Both the position numbers and the translations under genes were made by a program. Below are positions 8,246-16,992 of a DNA stretch of 64,000 bases, one piece after another; within the stretch, counting starts at the first letter, position 1, and each line of letters begins with the position of its first letter. Under the pieces are notes generated by a model that saw nothing but the letters and a program-made list of their open reading frames with translations, was not told the DNA's origin and made no database searches. Source of the DNA: Halobacterium hubeiense. GTDB taxonomy: Archaea; Halobacteriota; Halobacteria; Halobacteriales; Halobacteriaceae. The DNA is taken from assembly GCF_001488575.1 (NCBI RefSeq), contig NZ_LN831302.1, forward strand, positions 1,550,001-1,614,000, given 5' to 3'.

Positions 8246-9568
8246 CTACGCCGTCTCGTCGGTGTCCGGTTCGGAGATTCGGAGCGTGGCGATTCGCGAC
8301 CCCTCGACGCTCGTCACCTCGAACTCGTAGCCGTCCACTGCGACGCTGTCGCCGACTTCCGGGCCTCGGTCGAGCCGGTCGAGGACCAATCCGGCGACCG
8401 TCTCGACGGCCGCGTGTTCGAACTCCGCGCCGAGCACGTCGTTGGCGTCGGCCAGCGAGACGCCGCCGTCGACGTCGTAGCTGCCGTCCTCGCGGCGCCG
8501 AATCGACGGCTCGCGGTCGTCGACGTCGAACCCGTCGCGGAGGTCGCCGACGACGGCTTCGACGACGTCCTCGACGGTCGCGATTCCCTCGAAGGCGCCC
8601 CACTCGTCGATGACCGCGGCCATCTGCTGGTGCTCCGAGCGGAACTGCACCAGCAGGTCGTTGATGGTCGTGGTTTCGGGTACCACGAGGACGTCGCGCG
8701 CGATGTCGCCGGCCGTCGTCCCGTCGTCGCGCTCGCTCGCTCGGAGGACGTCCTTGACGTCCACGAAGCCGACTACTTGGGTGGGGTCGTCGGCCTCGAC
8801 GACGGGGTAGCGGGTGTGCCCCGCCTCGAAGACCGTCTCGCGGAGGTCCGACAGCGTGGCGTCCGCGGGCACGCTCACCACGTCCGGCTGCGGGACCATA
8901 ACCTCGCGGACGGCGGTGTCGTCGAGCTCGAAGACGCGCTCTATCATCGCGACTTCCGCGACGTCAACGTCGCCCTCTTCGCCGGACTGCGCCAGCACTC
9001 GCCGGATTTCGCGCTCACCGAGCGTCTCGTCGGACTCGGAGGCCGGCGGGACGCCGAGCATGTGGGTGAACCGGTTCGCCGCGCCGTTGAAGACGACGAT
9101 GCCCGGGTAGAAGAGGTAGTAGAAGAACTTCATCGGCGGCGCGAGGTACAGCGAGAACCGCTCGGTCTGCGCGATGGCGAACGTCTTCGGCGCGAGTTCC
9201 CCGAAGACGACGTGCAGGAACGTGATGACCGAGAAGCCGATTGCCACCGCGACGAGGTGGACGAGCGTCGCCGGGAGCAGCGACCCCAGAACTGGCTCGA
9301 TGAGCGCCGCGACGGCGGGTTCGCCGGCCCACCCCAGCCCGAGCGAGGCGAGCGTGATTCCGAGTTGCGTGACGGCGAGGTAGTTGTCGAGGTCCGTCAT
9401 CACGTCCTGGAGTGCGCCGGCACCGGCACGCCCTTCCTCGGCGAGTTGCTCGACTGACGTCGCGCGGACCCGCACGAAGGCGAACTCCGCGGCGACGAAG
9501 AACCCGTTCAACACCACGAGGAACAGCGCGAAGAGGAACTTCGCGACGGAGATACCGAACTCCGCCAT
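8246..9568 (-). CDS. CNNM/CorC-type membrane protein with CBS pair
   Basis: A 440-residue protein with an N-terminal DUF21/CNNM membrane domain of four helices (roughly residues 1-200), a tandem CBS pair (about 210-330, with VMVPQPDVVSVPADATLSD and DVLVVPETTTINDLL), and a C-terminal CorC/HlyC transporter-associated domain ending ISEPDTDETA. Relatives are linked to Mg2+ or Co2+ transport and bind adenine nucleotides through CBS domains. No partner genes adjoin; it is convergent with the P-type ATPase upstream. Ion specificity is inferred from family. Confidence 0.9.
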   Translation of the reverse strand: MAEFGISVAKFLFALFLVVLNGFFVAAEFAFVRVRATSVEQLAEEGRAGAGALQDVMTDLDNYLAVTQLGITLASLGLGWAGEPAVAALIEPVLGSLLPATLVHLVAVAIGFSVITFLHVVFGELAPKTFAIAQTERFSLYLAPPMKFFYYLFYPGIVVFNGAANRFTHMLGVPPASESDETLGEREIRRVLAQSGEEGDVDVAEVAMIERVFELDDTAVREVMVPQPDVVSVPADATLSDLRETVFEAGHTRYPVVEADDPTQVVGFVDVKDVLRASERDDGTTAGDIARDVLVVPETTTINDLLVQFRSEHQQMAAVIDEWGAFEGIATVEDVVEAVVGDLRDGFDVDDREPSIRRREDGSYDVDGGVSLADANDVLGAEFEHAAVETVAGLVLDRLDRGPEVGDSVAVDGYEFEVTSVEGSRIATLRISEPDTDETA

Positions 9569-9637
9569 CAGTATCCCCCGCTCCGCGAGTCAGTCTCTCG
9601 ACAGAAAGCCATACCAGGCCGTCCGCCCGGCAGTCAC

Positions 9638-9656
9638 AAAAAAGGCCGTGCTGGCC
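9638..9656 (-). terminator. Hairpin plus T-run after formate dehydrogenase gene
   Basis: Read on the minus strand, GGCC-agcac-GGCC is followed at once by six T residues, a stem-loop/T-tract immediately downstream of the stop codon at 9658. Confidence 0.6.
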
Positions 9657-9657
9657 G

Positions 9658-11769
9658 TTAGTCGTCGGCGGGCGCGTCCGGGTCCGCGCCGCCGTCCGCG
9701 AGCGTCACGTCGACGGCGGCGGCCTTGTACTCGGGAATCTTCGCGCGCTCGTCGAGCACGTCGTTCGTCAGCACGTTCGCGGAGGCGTCCGCGAAGTGCG
9801 GCGTCGTCCACACCACGCCCTCCTTGATAGCCTCCGTGACGTTCGCGCGGAGCGTGATTTCGCCGCGCCGCGACCGGAGCGTCACGCTGTCGCCGTCCGC
9901 GACGCCGAAGCGCTCGGCGTCCTCGGGGTGGACGTCCACGAAGTTCTCGGGGTGCTGGCGGGAGAGCGTCGCCGAGCGCCGACTCATCGTCCCCGTGTTG
10001 TAGTGCTCTTCGAGGCGCGCGGTCGTCAGAATCAGGGGGTACTCGTCGTCGGGCGTCTCTCTGGGCGGCTGGTGGCGCACGCCCTCGATTTGCCCGCGGC
10101 CGCTCGGCGTGTCGAAGGAGTCCGCGTAGAGGAACTGGTCGCCCTCGTCGCCGGGTTCGTAGCACGGCCAGTGCAGGCCCTCCTCGCCGAGCGCGTCGTA
10201 GGTCATCCCGTGGTAGATGGGACAGACCTCGCGCAGTTCCTCGAACACTTCCTCGGGGCCGTCGAAGTCGAAGCCGGCGTCCTCGCCGAACAGCCGCGTG
10301 CCGACCTCCGTGAGAATGTCGAGGTCGTGGCGGGTGTCCTCGTGGACCTTCTCGACGCCGCGCATCCGCTGGACGCGGCGGTCCGTGTTCGTGACGGTGC
10401 CGCCGCGCTCGGCCCACGTCGTCGCCGGGAGCACGACGTCCGCGTACTCGACGGTCTCCGTCGGGAAGATGTCCTGCACGACGACGAACTCCGTCTCGTC
10501 GAGGAGGTCGGCCACGCGGTCGGCGTTGGGCTCGCTCATCACGGGGTTCTCGCCCATGACGTAGAGGCCGTGGACGGTGTCGCCGACGCTGTGCGTGATT
10601 TCGACGTTCGTGAGGCCGGGCTCGCTGGGAATCTCGAACCCCCAGACGTCCTCGACGGCCTCGCGGGCCTCGTCGTCGTCCACGGGCTGGTAGCCCGGCA
10701 GGACGTTCGGCATCGCGCCGACGTCGCTGGCGCCCTGCACGTTGTTCTGCCCGCGGAGCGGGTTCACGCCCGTGCCGGGCCGCCCGAGGTTCCCGGTGGC
10801 GAGCGCGAGGTTGATCTCGTTCTGGACGTTGTCCACGCCGCAGGCGTGCTGGCTCATCCCCATCCCGGTGAAGATGGCGGCGTTGTCCGCCGTCGCGTAC
10901 GCCTCGGCCGCGCGCTCGATGTCTTCGAGGGGGACGCCGCACTCCTCGGCGGCGGCCTCCTTGTCGAAGTCCGCTAAGGTCTCCCGGAGGTCTTCGATGC
11001 CCTCCGTGCGCTCGGCGACGAACTCCTCGTCCACCCAGCCGTTGTCCAGCACCGTCTTCAGGACGGCGTTCAGCAGCGGGATGTCCGTCCCCGGCTCCAG
11101 CTGGAGGTGCATGTGCCGGTCCGACTCCTCGATTTCGAACGACTCCGTGGTCTTGTTCGCGTGCGGGTCCACCTGAATCACGGTCGCGCCGTCCAGCACC
11201 GCCTGCCGGAAGTACTGGCTGTTCGCGATGGGGTGCTGTTCACCGGGATTGGCGCCCTGAATCCAGAAGACGTCGGCCTCGTCGCGGAGGTCGGCCATGC
11301 TGTTGGTCATCGCGCCCGCGCCGAGGCTCTCGCGGAGCGCGTACACCGTCGAGGCGTGGCACATCCTCGTGCAGTTGTCCACGTTGTTCGTGCCGAACCG
11401 CCGCGCGAGCTTCTGGAGGAGGTAGTTCTCCTCGTTCATCGTCTTCGAGGACGCGTAGAACCCCATCCCGTCCGGGCCGTGCTCGTCCCGAATGTCCTCC
11501 ATTTCGGCGACCACGCGCGAGAGGGCTTCGTCCCACGACGCCGGGCGGAGGTCGCCGTCCTCCCGAATCATGGGTTCGGTCAGCCGGTCCTCGTGGTCGA
11601 CGACTTCCGTGGCCGCGCCGCCCTTGATGCAGACGCGCCCCTCGTTGACCGGCGCCTCGCCCCACGGCGCGAACGACACGTCCCCCGGCTCGTCGCCCTG
11701 CCGGACGCTGATGCCACAGCCCACGCCGCAGTACGGGCAGATGGTCTTCGTGGATTCGTCAGTCGACAC
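9658..11769 (-). CDS. fdhF: Formate dehydrogenase alpha subunit (molybdopterin oxidoreductase)
   Basis: Oxidises formate to CO2 at a bis-MGD molybdenum or tungsten centre. The 703-residue sequence aligns by eye with E. coli FdhF along its length. The [4Fe-4S] ligands are Cys11, Cys14, Cys18 and Cys47. NCTRMCHAS places Cys137 where FdhF has selenocysteine. The FDH signature GVNPLRGQNNVQGASDVGAMP and the C-terminal MopB_CT domain (ARLEEHYNTGTMSRR) are present. There is no Tat signal, so it is cytoplasmic. No electron-transfer subunits or FdhD are adjacent, so its electron acceptor is unknown. Assimilatory nitrate reductase is a related alternative but lacks the GQNNVQGA signature. Confidence 0.88.
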   Translation of the reverse strand: MSTDESTKTICPYCGVGCGISVRQGDEPGDVSFAPWGEAPVNEGRVCIKGGAATEVVDHEDRLTEPMIREDGDLRPASWDEALSRVVAEMEDIRDEHGPDGMGFYASSKTMNEENYLLQKLARRFGTNNVDNCTRMCHASTVYALRESLGAGAMTNSMADLRDEADVFWIQGANPGEQHPIANSQYFRQAVLDGATVIQVDPHANKTTESFEIEESDRHMHLQLEPGTDIPLLNAVLKTVLDNGWVDEEFVAERTEGIEDLRETLADFDKEAAAEECGVPLEDIERAAEAYATADNAAIFTGMGMSQHACGVDNVQNEINLALATGNLGRPGTGVNPLRGQNNVQGASDVGAMPNVLPGYQPVDDDEAREAVEDVWGFEIPSEPGLTNVEITHSVGDTVHGLYVMGENPVMSEPNADRVADLLDETEFVVVQDIFPTETVEYADVVLPATTWAERGGTVTNTDRRVQRMRGVEKVHEDTRHDLDILTEVGTRLFGEDAGFDFDGPEEVFEELREVCPIYHGMTYDALGEEGLHWPCYEPGDEGDQFLYADSFDTPSGRGQIEGVRHQPPRETPDDEYPLILTTARLEEHYNTGTMSRRSATLSRQHPENFVDVHPEDAERFGVADGDSVTLRSRRGEITLRANVTEAIKEGVVWTTPHFADASANVLTNDVLDERAKIPEYKAAAVDVTLADGGADPDAPADD

Positions 11770-11862
11770 GGCACATCGCCCCCGAGAGTGCTCCCGTCAT
11801 GTGCGAATATCTAGCAAGCGCGGACAAGAATCTTTCCGCGATGCCGAGCGGACGGGAACCGC

Positions 11863-12612
11863 TCAGGCCCGCGGCGCCTCCAGGAAGTCGAGGTCGACGG
11901 CGTCCACGGAGACGAACTCCGCGACGAACTCGGTGGCGGGCTCGTGGTAGACCTCCGCGGGCGGCCCGACCTGTTCGAGCGCGCCGCCGTTCATCACCGC
12001 GATGCGGTCGCACATTGCCATCGCCTCCGCCTGGTCGTGGGTGACGTAGAGGGCGGTGACGTCGAGGCGGTCCAGCAGGTCGCGCAACTCCGAGCGCAGC
12101 CGGGTCTTGAGCTTCGCGTCGAGGCCGGTCATCGGCTCGTCCAGCAGCAGAATCTCGGGTTCGATGGCGAGCGCGCGAGCGACGCCGACGCGCTGCTGTT
12201 GGCCGCCCGACAGCGACGCCGGGTCGCGGTCCCGCAGCTCCGCGATGTCCAGCAGTTCCAGCAGCTCGTCGACGCGGCGCTGTCGCTCTTCCTGCTCGAC
12301 GCCGTGCATCCGCGGGCCGAACGCGACGTTCTCCGCGACGGTCATGTGCTCGAACAGCGCGTACGACTGGAACACCAGCCCGACGTTGCGGTTCTCCGGC
12401 GGGACGTGGGTGACCTCGCCGTCGTCGAAGTAGACGCCGCCCGCGTCGGGCGTCTCGAAGCCCGCGACCGTGCGCAGCGTCGTGGTCTTCCCACAGCCCG
12501 AGGGGCCGACGACGCCGAGCGTCTCGCCGTCCGGTACCGCCGCGGAGACGTCGTCTATCGCGGTCGTGTCGCCGTACGCCTTCGTCACCGAGTCGAGTGT
12601 TACACGTGCCAT
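11863..12612 (-). CDS. ABC transporter ATP-binding protein
   Basis: ATPase of an importer, 249 residues. Walker A is GPSGCGKTT near residue 37, the signature LSGGQQQRVGVARAL follows, Walker B is ILLLDEPMTGLD, and the switch His is in VTHDQAEAM. The sequence type (FQSYALFEHMTVAENVAFG, VYHEPAT) is the Fe3+/polyamine/phosphonate class. It is the last gene of a four-gene operon read leftward, two bases after the permease stop. ATG 12612 begins directly at the conserved first strand. Confidence 0.92.
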   Translation of the reverse strand: MARVTLDSVTKAYGDTTAIDDVSAAVPDGETLGVVGPSGCGKTTTLRTVAGFETPDAGGVYFDDGEVTHVPPENRNVGLVFQSYALFEHMTVAENVAFGPRMHGVEQEERQRRVDELLELLDIAELRDRDPASLSGGQQQRVGVARALAIEPEILLLDEPMTGLDAKLKTRLRSELRDLLDRLDVTALYVTHDQAEAMAMCDRIAVMNGGALEQVGPPAEVYHEPATEFVAEFVSVDAVDLDFLEAPRA

Positions 12613-12614
12613 TG

Positions 12615-13514
12615 TCAGTCGCCTCCGATAGCGTCGAAACCGCGGTTCCCGAGCCGCTGGAGCGCCACGGTGACCGCGACGACGATGCAGAAGAACAGCG
12701 ACACGGCGGCCGCGGCCTTCGGGAACGCGCTGTTCGAGATGTGGCGCTGGAGGAACAGCGCCAGCGGCTGGGTGCCTTTCGCGTAGACGATGTACGAGAA
12801 GTTGAACTCCGCGGCCGCCAGCGTCCAGCAGACGATGGCGCCCGCGAGGATGCCCGAGCGCGCCTGCGGCACGACGACCGTGAGGAACGTCCGCGGCCAC
12901 GACGCGCCAAGCGACCGCGCGCTCTCCTCGATGCGCCGCAGGTCCATCGACTCGAACTCGCTGCGCACCGCCATCACCATGAACGGCGCCTTCAACAGCG
13001 AGTAGCCGACGACGAGGCCGAAGCTCGTCGCCGAGAGATCCGGGTACGCGCGCAGGAACGCGACGCCGAGGACGACCCCCGGAACGAGCGGCAGCACGGA
13101 GAAGGCGTCCACCCACTCCTTGCCGCGGAAGTCGTAGCGCGCGACGGCGTACGCGATGGGGACGCCGACGACGAGGTTGATTGCGACGCCGCCGAGCGCG
13201 AGCGCGACGCTGAACGCCAGCTCCGCGGGCACCTGAATGCCGAGCCCGTTCGGCAGCGCGACCAGCGTCGTCCACCCCATGCTGCGCTGGGAGCCGATGG
13301 TGTCCGCGAGCCCCAGCACCACCCGCCAGTTGTCCAGCGTGCCCAGTCCCTCGGGGACGACGCCGGTCATCCGCGTGGCGAACGACCCGACGAACGTGTA
13401 CGCGACCGGGAGGATGAGGAACGCCAGCGTCGCCACCAGCACGGCGACGACGGCCGCGCGGCCGAACCGCCGGGAGGGCGCGACCCGGCGCTCGGCGGGC
13501 GCGTCGGCGCTCAC
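12615..13514 (-). CDS. ABC transporter permease 2
   Basis: A 299-residue inner-membrane permease with six predicted helices and the EAA-loop sequence RIEESARSLGASWPRTFLTVVVPQARSG, which docks to the ATPase. It starts with GTG at 13514, overlapping the end of permease 1 by four bases, so the two are translationally coupled. Paired permeases of this size are typical of Fe3+, polyamine or 2-aminoethylphosphonate importers; the substrate is not resolved. Confidence 0.88.
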   Translation of the reverse strand: MSADAPAERRVAPSRRFGRAAVVAVLVATLAFLILPVAYTFVGSFATRMTGVVPEGLGTLDNWRVVLGLADTIGSQRSMGWTTLVALPNGLGIQVPAELAFSVALALGGVAINLVVGVPIAYAVARYDFRGKEWVDAFSVLPLVPGVVLGVAFLRAYPDLSATSFGLVVGYSLLKAPFMVMAVRSEFESMDLRRIEESARSLGASWPRTFLTVVVPQARSGILAGAIVCWTLAAAEFNFSYIVYAKGTQPLALFLQRHISNSAFPKAAAAVSLFFCIVVAVTVALQRLGNRGFDAIGGD

Positions 13515-14416
13515 AGCCCCACCTCCGCTTCGGTGTACCGGAGCGCGAGCGCGGTGAACGCGAACGCGAACACGAAGTACGCCATCGCCATCGCGCCGGC
13601 GACCCGGAGGTTGAAGCCGGGGCCCAGCTCGCGGGAAATCTGGAGCGTCCAGACGACGAGGCTCTGAATCACGAGCAGCGTCCCGAAGATGGCCAGCGCG
13701 GTGCGGAACGTGAGCACGAGCGCGCCCGTGATGGCGGGCCGAATCGCGGGGAAGGTGACGTACCGGAACGTCTGGAACGGGGTCGCGCCGAGGCTCTGGG
13801 CGGCCTCCGCGGGGCGGTCGTCGACCTCCGCGTACGCGCCCCGGAGGATGAGCGTCGCGCGGGGAATCATCGAGTAGAGGTACGCGAGGAACAGCCCGCT
13901 GGTGGTCGTGCCGAACGCGAGGTCCAGCGGGCTGGCCGCCGAGAACGCCGCGACGACGCTCGTGGCGAGCCCGGAGTTCCCGACGAGCACGAGCACCATG
14001 AACGCCGCGACGATGCCCGGGAGGCTGATGGGGAACGACACCAGCGTCACGAGCAGGTCGCTGGCGGGCAGGTCGTAGCTTTCGAGGGCGTGCGCGATGG
14101 GGACGGCGAGTCCCACGGCGGTCACCGTCGTCGCGGCGGCGAACCACAGCGTGTTGACCGCGACGCCGCGGTAGTAGGGGTCCGTCAGCAGCGTCTCGTA
14201 GGCCGCGAGCGTGAACCCGACCGAGTCGTAGGTCTGCGTGGAGACGCTGATGCGCGCGACCTCCGCGAGCGGGTAGACGCCCGCGACGACCGCGAGCGCG
14301 GCGAACGGCAGGCACAGCGCGATGACGCGGCGGCGCTCGCGGTCGCGCTCCGTGACCGGCGCGAGCAGCCAGCCCGGGACGGTCACGCTGTCGGCGAGCC
14401 GACCCGCGACGGACAT
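13511..14416 (-). CDS. ABC transporter permease 1
   Basis: A 301-residue permease with six helices and the EAA-type segment AEAAQSLGATPFQTFRYVTFPAIRPA. The ATG at 14416 overlaps the stop codon of the substrate-binding gene as TGATG. It is followed with a 4-bp overlap by permease 2. It forms the heterodimeric channel of the importer with that protein. Confidence 0.88.
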   Translation of the reverse strand: MSVAGRLADSVTVPGWLLAPVTERDRERRRVIALCLPFAALAVVAGVYPLAEVARISVSTQTYDSVGFTLAAYETLLTDPYYRGVAVNTLWFAAATTVTAVGLAVPIAHALESYDLPASDLLVTLVSFPISLPGIVAAFMVLVLVGNSGLATSVVAAFSAASPLDLAFGTTTSGLFLAYLYSMIPRATLILRGAYAEVDDRPAEAAQSLGATPFQTFRYVTFPAIRPAITGALVLTFRTALAIFGTLLVIQSLVVWTLQISRELGPGFNLRVAGAMAMAYFVFAFAFTALALRYTEAEVGL

Positions 14417-15552
14417 CAGAGACCCGCGCCCCGCGTTATCTCCTGGATGATGGACTCCTGCTGGTCGACGAGCGCGCCGTAGTCCACCTGGAACTCCGTG
14501 CGGTCGTACTCGGCGCTGTCGATGAACTCGTCGGGGAGTTCGAGCTCGTCGGCGCGAATCGGGCGGACGTACGCGTCGAGGAACTGCTGTTGGCCCTCCA
14601 GCGAGAGCACGTAGTCCATGAACAGCTTCGCGGCCTCGGGGTTGGGCGCATCTTCGAGGAGCGCGTAGCCGTAGGGCATGTTGAGCGCGCCCTGATTGCC
14701 GTTCTCGCCGCCGAGCAGCGCGACGCCGACGTTCTCCTCGGCGACCTCCTCGTTGTTGTACTTGAGGTCCAGCCCGGAGTAGTCGTAGCGCACGAACGTC
14801 GCGTACTCGCCGCGGGAGAACTGCGCGAGGAAGTTGTCCGTGAACTCCGCGCCGCCGTCCAGAATCTCCCCGTAGTAGTCGATGACGGGCTGGAGGTCGT
14901 CCATGCTGCCGCCGCGGGCGTTGTTGATGGACAGCGCCGCGGCGAGCCCGACGGCGGCCTGCGGCGTCTGGAGCGCGAGGTCCTGCGTGATGTCGGGGTG
15001 GAGGAGGTCCTCCCACGTCTCGGGCTCGTCGAGGCCGCGCTCCTCGTAGATGTCCTTGCGGTAGGTGACGGCGGTGGTGACGCGCCGGGTGGCGGTGACG
15101 TGGTGGTCGTCGGTCTTCAGGGCGTCGGGCACCTCCTCCCAGCCCTGCGGCTTGTACGCCTGCGTGAAGCCGTCGTTGCGGGCGACGATGCCGTACGTGT
15201 ACCCGCCGTTGTACCCCGAGTGGGTCATGTTGTTCTCGTGGGAGCGCATGTGCGTCAGCGCCTCCCCGGAGGAGCGGTCGTCGTCGTTGACCGCGACGCC
15301 GTACTCGCCCTCGAAGGACTCCATGACCGACGGCCAGTTCATCCAGCCGGACTGCACGCAGTAGAAGTAGAGCGTCTCGGGGAACGCCGACGCCTCGACG
15401 GTCGTCTCGTACTCCCCGGTGCCGACGGTGTAGGTGTCCGAGCCGCCACCGCCGGACGCGTCGTTGCTGGCGTTCTCGGTGACGCAGCCGGCGAGGCCGG
15501 CGGCCGCGAGCGCGCCCAGCGAGCGAACCACGTTGCGACGTGTGTCGGGCAT
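14416..15552 (-). CDS. ABC transporter substrate-binding lipoprotein
   Basis: A 378-residue extracellular solute-binding protein. The N-terminus has a twin-Arg RR and a lipobox LAGC (Cys22), so it is exported and anchored. Motifs such as PETWEDLLHPDI, and a C-terminal AKLFMDYVLSLEGQQQFLD, place it in the class 1 extracellular solute-binding family with Fe3+, spermidine/putrescine and phosphonate binders. It heads the four-gene importer operon. The promoter is probably the TTATAATAGG on the minus strand near 15590. Substrate is unassigned. Confidence 0.86.
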   Translation of the reverse strand: MPDTRRNVVRSLGALAAAGLAGCVTENASNDASGGGGSDTYTVGTGEYETTVEASAFPETLYFYCVQSGWMNWPSVMESFEGEYGVAVNDDDRSSGEALTHMRSHENNMTHSGYNGGYTYGIVARNDGFTQAYKPQGWEEVPDALKTDDHHVTATRRVTTAVTYRKDIYEERGLDEPETWEDLLHPDITQDLALQTPQAAVGLAAALSINNARGGSMDDLQPVIDYYGEILDGGAEFTDNFLAQFSRGEYATFVRYDYSGLDLKYNNEEVAEENVGVALLGGENGNQGALNMPYGYALLEDAPNPEAAKLFMDYVLSLEGQQQFLDAYVRPIRADELELPDEFIDSAEYDRTEFQVDYGALVDQQESIIQEITRGAGL

Positions 15553-15609
15553 CGTCTGGGCGAACTCCGACGCCCCTCAAACGCGTTTATAATAGGCTTG
15601 TTGACGTAT

Positions 15610-15629
15610 CCGGGCGGCTCGTCGCCCGG
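15610..15629. repeat. Inverted repeat CCGGGCG-N6-CGCCCGG
   Basis: A perfect 7-bp inverted repeat between the end of msrA and the promoter of the ABC operon. It lies about 20 bp upstream of that operon's TATA-like TTATAATAGG, so it may be an operator. It is on the wrong side of the T-run at 15638 to be a classical msrA terminator hairpin. Confidence 0.35.
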
Positions 15630-15637
15630 CGTGTGCC

Positions 15638-15642
15638 AAAAA
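15638..15642 (-). terminator. T-run after msrA
   Basis: Five consecutive T residues on the minus strand 18 bp downstream of the msrA stop codon. Archaeal termination often needs only a T-tract. Short tract, so modest confidence. Confidence 0.35.
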
Positions 15643-15660
15643 GTGACGAACGTAGGGTCG

Positions 15661-16191
15661 TTACCGGACCTTCTCGGCGAACTCCTCGCGGACCTTCGCG
15701 ACCTTCGGCGCGACGTTCACCGAGCAGTACGCCTGATTCGGGTGTTTCTCGAAGTAGTTCTGGTGCTTGTCCTCCGCGCGGTAGAACGTCTCAAGCGGTT
15801 CGATTTCGGTGACGATGTCGTCCTCGTAGGCGTCCGCGGCTTCCAGCTCCTCGACGAACGCCTCCGCGAGGTCGCGCTGGTCGCCGTCGTGGTAGAGGAC
15901 GATAGAGCGGTACTGCTCGCCGACGTCCGGGCCCTGCCGGTTCAGCGTCGTCGGGTCGTGGACCTTGAAGAACACTTCGAGGAGGTCCTCGTAGGCGAGC
16001 TCGTCCGTGTCGTACTCGACCTGCACGACCTCCGCGTGGCCGGTCGTGCCGTTGCAGACCTCGCGGTACGAGGGGTCTTCGACGTGGCCGCCGGCGTACC
16101 CCGAGGTGACGTCCTCGACGCCGGCGAGCTGTTCGAACGCCGCTTCCACGCACCAGAAACACCCGCCGCCGAACGTCGCAGTCTCGGTCAT
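15661..16191 (-). CDS. msrA: Peptide methionine-S-sulfoxide reductase
   Basis: Repairs oxidised methionine (S epimer) in proteins. The 176-residue enzyme has GGGCFWC at residues 8-14 with catalytic Cys11, then GYAGGHVEDPSYREVCNGTTGHAEVVQVEYD, the classic MsrA block with conserved Tyr and Glu residues. A downstream Cys in QAYCSVN may serve recycling. MsrB, acting on the R epimer, is encoded separately at 39570. Confidence 0.96.
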   Translation of the reverse strand: MTETATFGGGCFWCVEAAFEQLAGVEDVTSGYAGGHVEDPSYREVCNGTTGHAEVVQVEYDTDELAYEDLLEVFFKVHDPTTLNRQGPDVGEQYRSIVLYHDGDQRDLAEAFVEELEAADAYEDDIVTEIEPLETFYRAEDKHQNYFEKHPNQAYCSVNVAPKVAKVREEFAEKVR

Positions 16192-16237
16192 GCGCGAACG
16201 TTGGTGGGCCCGGCAGTTAACAGACCCGACACCGGCG

Positions 16238-16606
16238 TCAGAGCGCGAACACGAGCGCGGCCGTGACGACCGCCGCCAACAGTACGCTCGCGGCCGTGAT
16301 TTTCGCGGCGTACAGTCTGTCGGCGCGGCGGTTCGCGGCGTCCGGGACGTCCCCGCGGTCGTCCCCGAAGGCGTACTGTCCGACCATCGCCAGCCGCACG
16401 CAGAACGACTCGTGGGACTGGAACGCCCACTCGAAGCCGACCGCCAGCGGGATGAACACGACGAGCAACAGCGGCTCCGGGAGGCCGCCGGCGAGGTACG
16501 CGGCGACCACCGCGGCAGCCGTGAGGAACGCCAGCGCGGCGATGCGAGCGCGCCGCTGGCGCTGCTCGCTGCCGATGTTACACTGGCCGGGACGGTAGTC
16601 AGTCAC
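16238..16606 (-). CDS. Small membrane protein, unknown function
   Basis: A 122-residue protein beginning VTDYRPGQCNIGSEQRQRR, then hydrophobic helices at about 22-45 and 46-60, a soluble stretch with EWAFQSHESFCVRLAMVGQYAFGD, and a C-terminal helix (about 100-122). The GTG at 16606 is chosen because the upstream frame has no start before unrelated, oppositely coding sequence. I do not recognise a named family; it looks like a conserved haloarchaeal membrane protein. Confidence 0.65.
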   Translation of the reverse strand: MTDYRPGQCNIGSEQRQRRARIAALAFLTAAAVVAAYLAGGLPEPLLLVVFIPLAVGFEWAFQSHESFCVRLAMVGQYAFGDDRGDVPDAANRRADRLYAAKITAASVLLAAVVTAALVFAL

Positions 16607-16665
16607 GCTCTCACTTCGCGCGGACGGGGGGAGAAGGTTGCGCCTCTCGCGACGCCTGCTGGTAG

Positions 16666-16863
16666 TTACGCCGACGCGTCGTAGCCGGCGTCCTCGACCG
16701 CGGCGACGAGGGCGTCGGCGTCCGCGTCGCCCTCGACGTCGGCGGCGTCGCGTTCGCGGTCCGCGCTCGCGGACTCGACGCCCGCGACGCCTTCGAGCGC
16801 GTCTTCGACGGTCGATTCGCAGCCGCCACAGCTCATCCCTTCGACGGTGATGGTTCGGGACAT
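16666..16863 (-). CDS. copZ: Heavy-metal-associated domain protein, copper chaperone type
   Basis: A 65-residue single HMA domain with the metal site GMSCGGC (Cys12 and Cys15) and the usual ending VAAVEDAGYDA. It would carry Cu(I) to an exporter. It is divergent from the Lrp-TRASH regulator at 16993, an arrangement that matches the copper-responsive VNG1179C-type regulator of Halobacterium with a metallochaperone. No copper ATPase adjoins it here. Confidence 0.9.
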   Translation of the reverse strand: MSRTITVEGMSCGGCESTVEDALEGVAGVESASADRERDAADVEGDADADALVAAVEDAGYDASA

Positions 16864-16992
16864 ACGCGTCCGTAGGTCCCGCCGTCCTAATGCAGTTTCG
16901 CCTCACGACGTTCGGCCAGCCGCCCGCTCGGAGTTTGGATTCGAGCGTCGAACGCCGCAATCGCTTTGTGTTCGTGACCCCGACTCTCGGGC

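Noticed and set aside
9412..10977. Long plus-strand frame opposite the CNNM and formate dehydrogenase genes
   Set aside because: Antisense to two well-supported minus-strand genes and containing no recognisable domain.
15610..15642. Inverted repeat plus T-run as an intrinsic terminator for msrA
   Set aside because: Read in the msrA direction the T-run comes before the hairpin, the reverse of an intrinsic terminator. The hairpin is listed separately as a possible operator.
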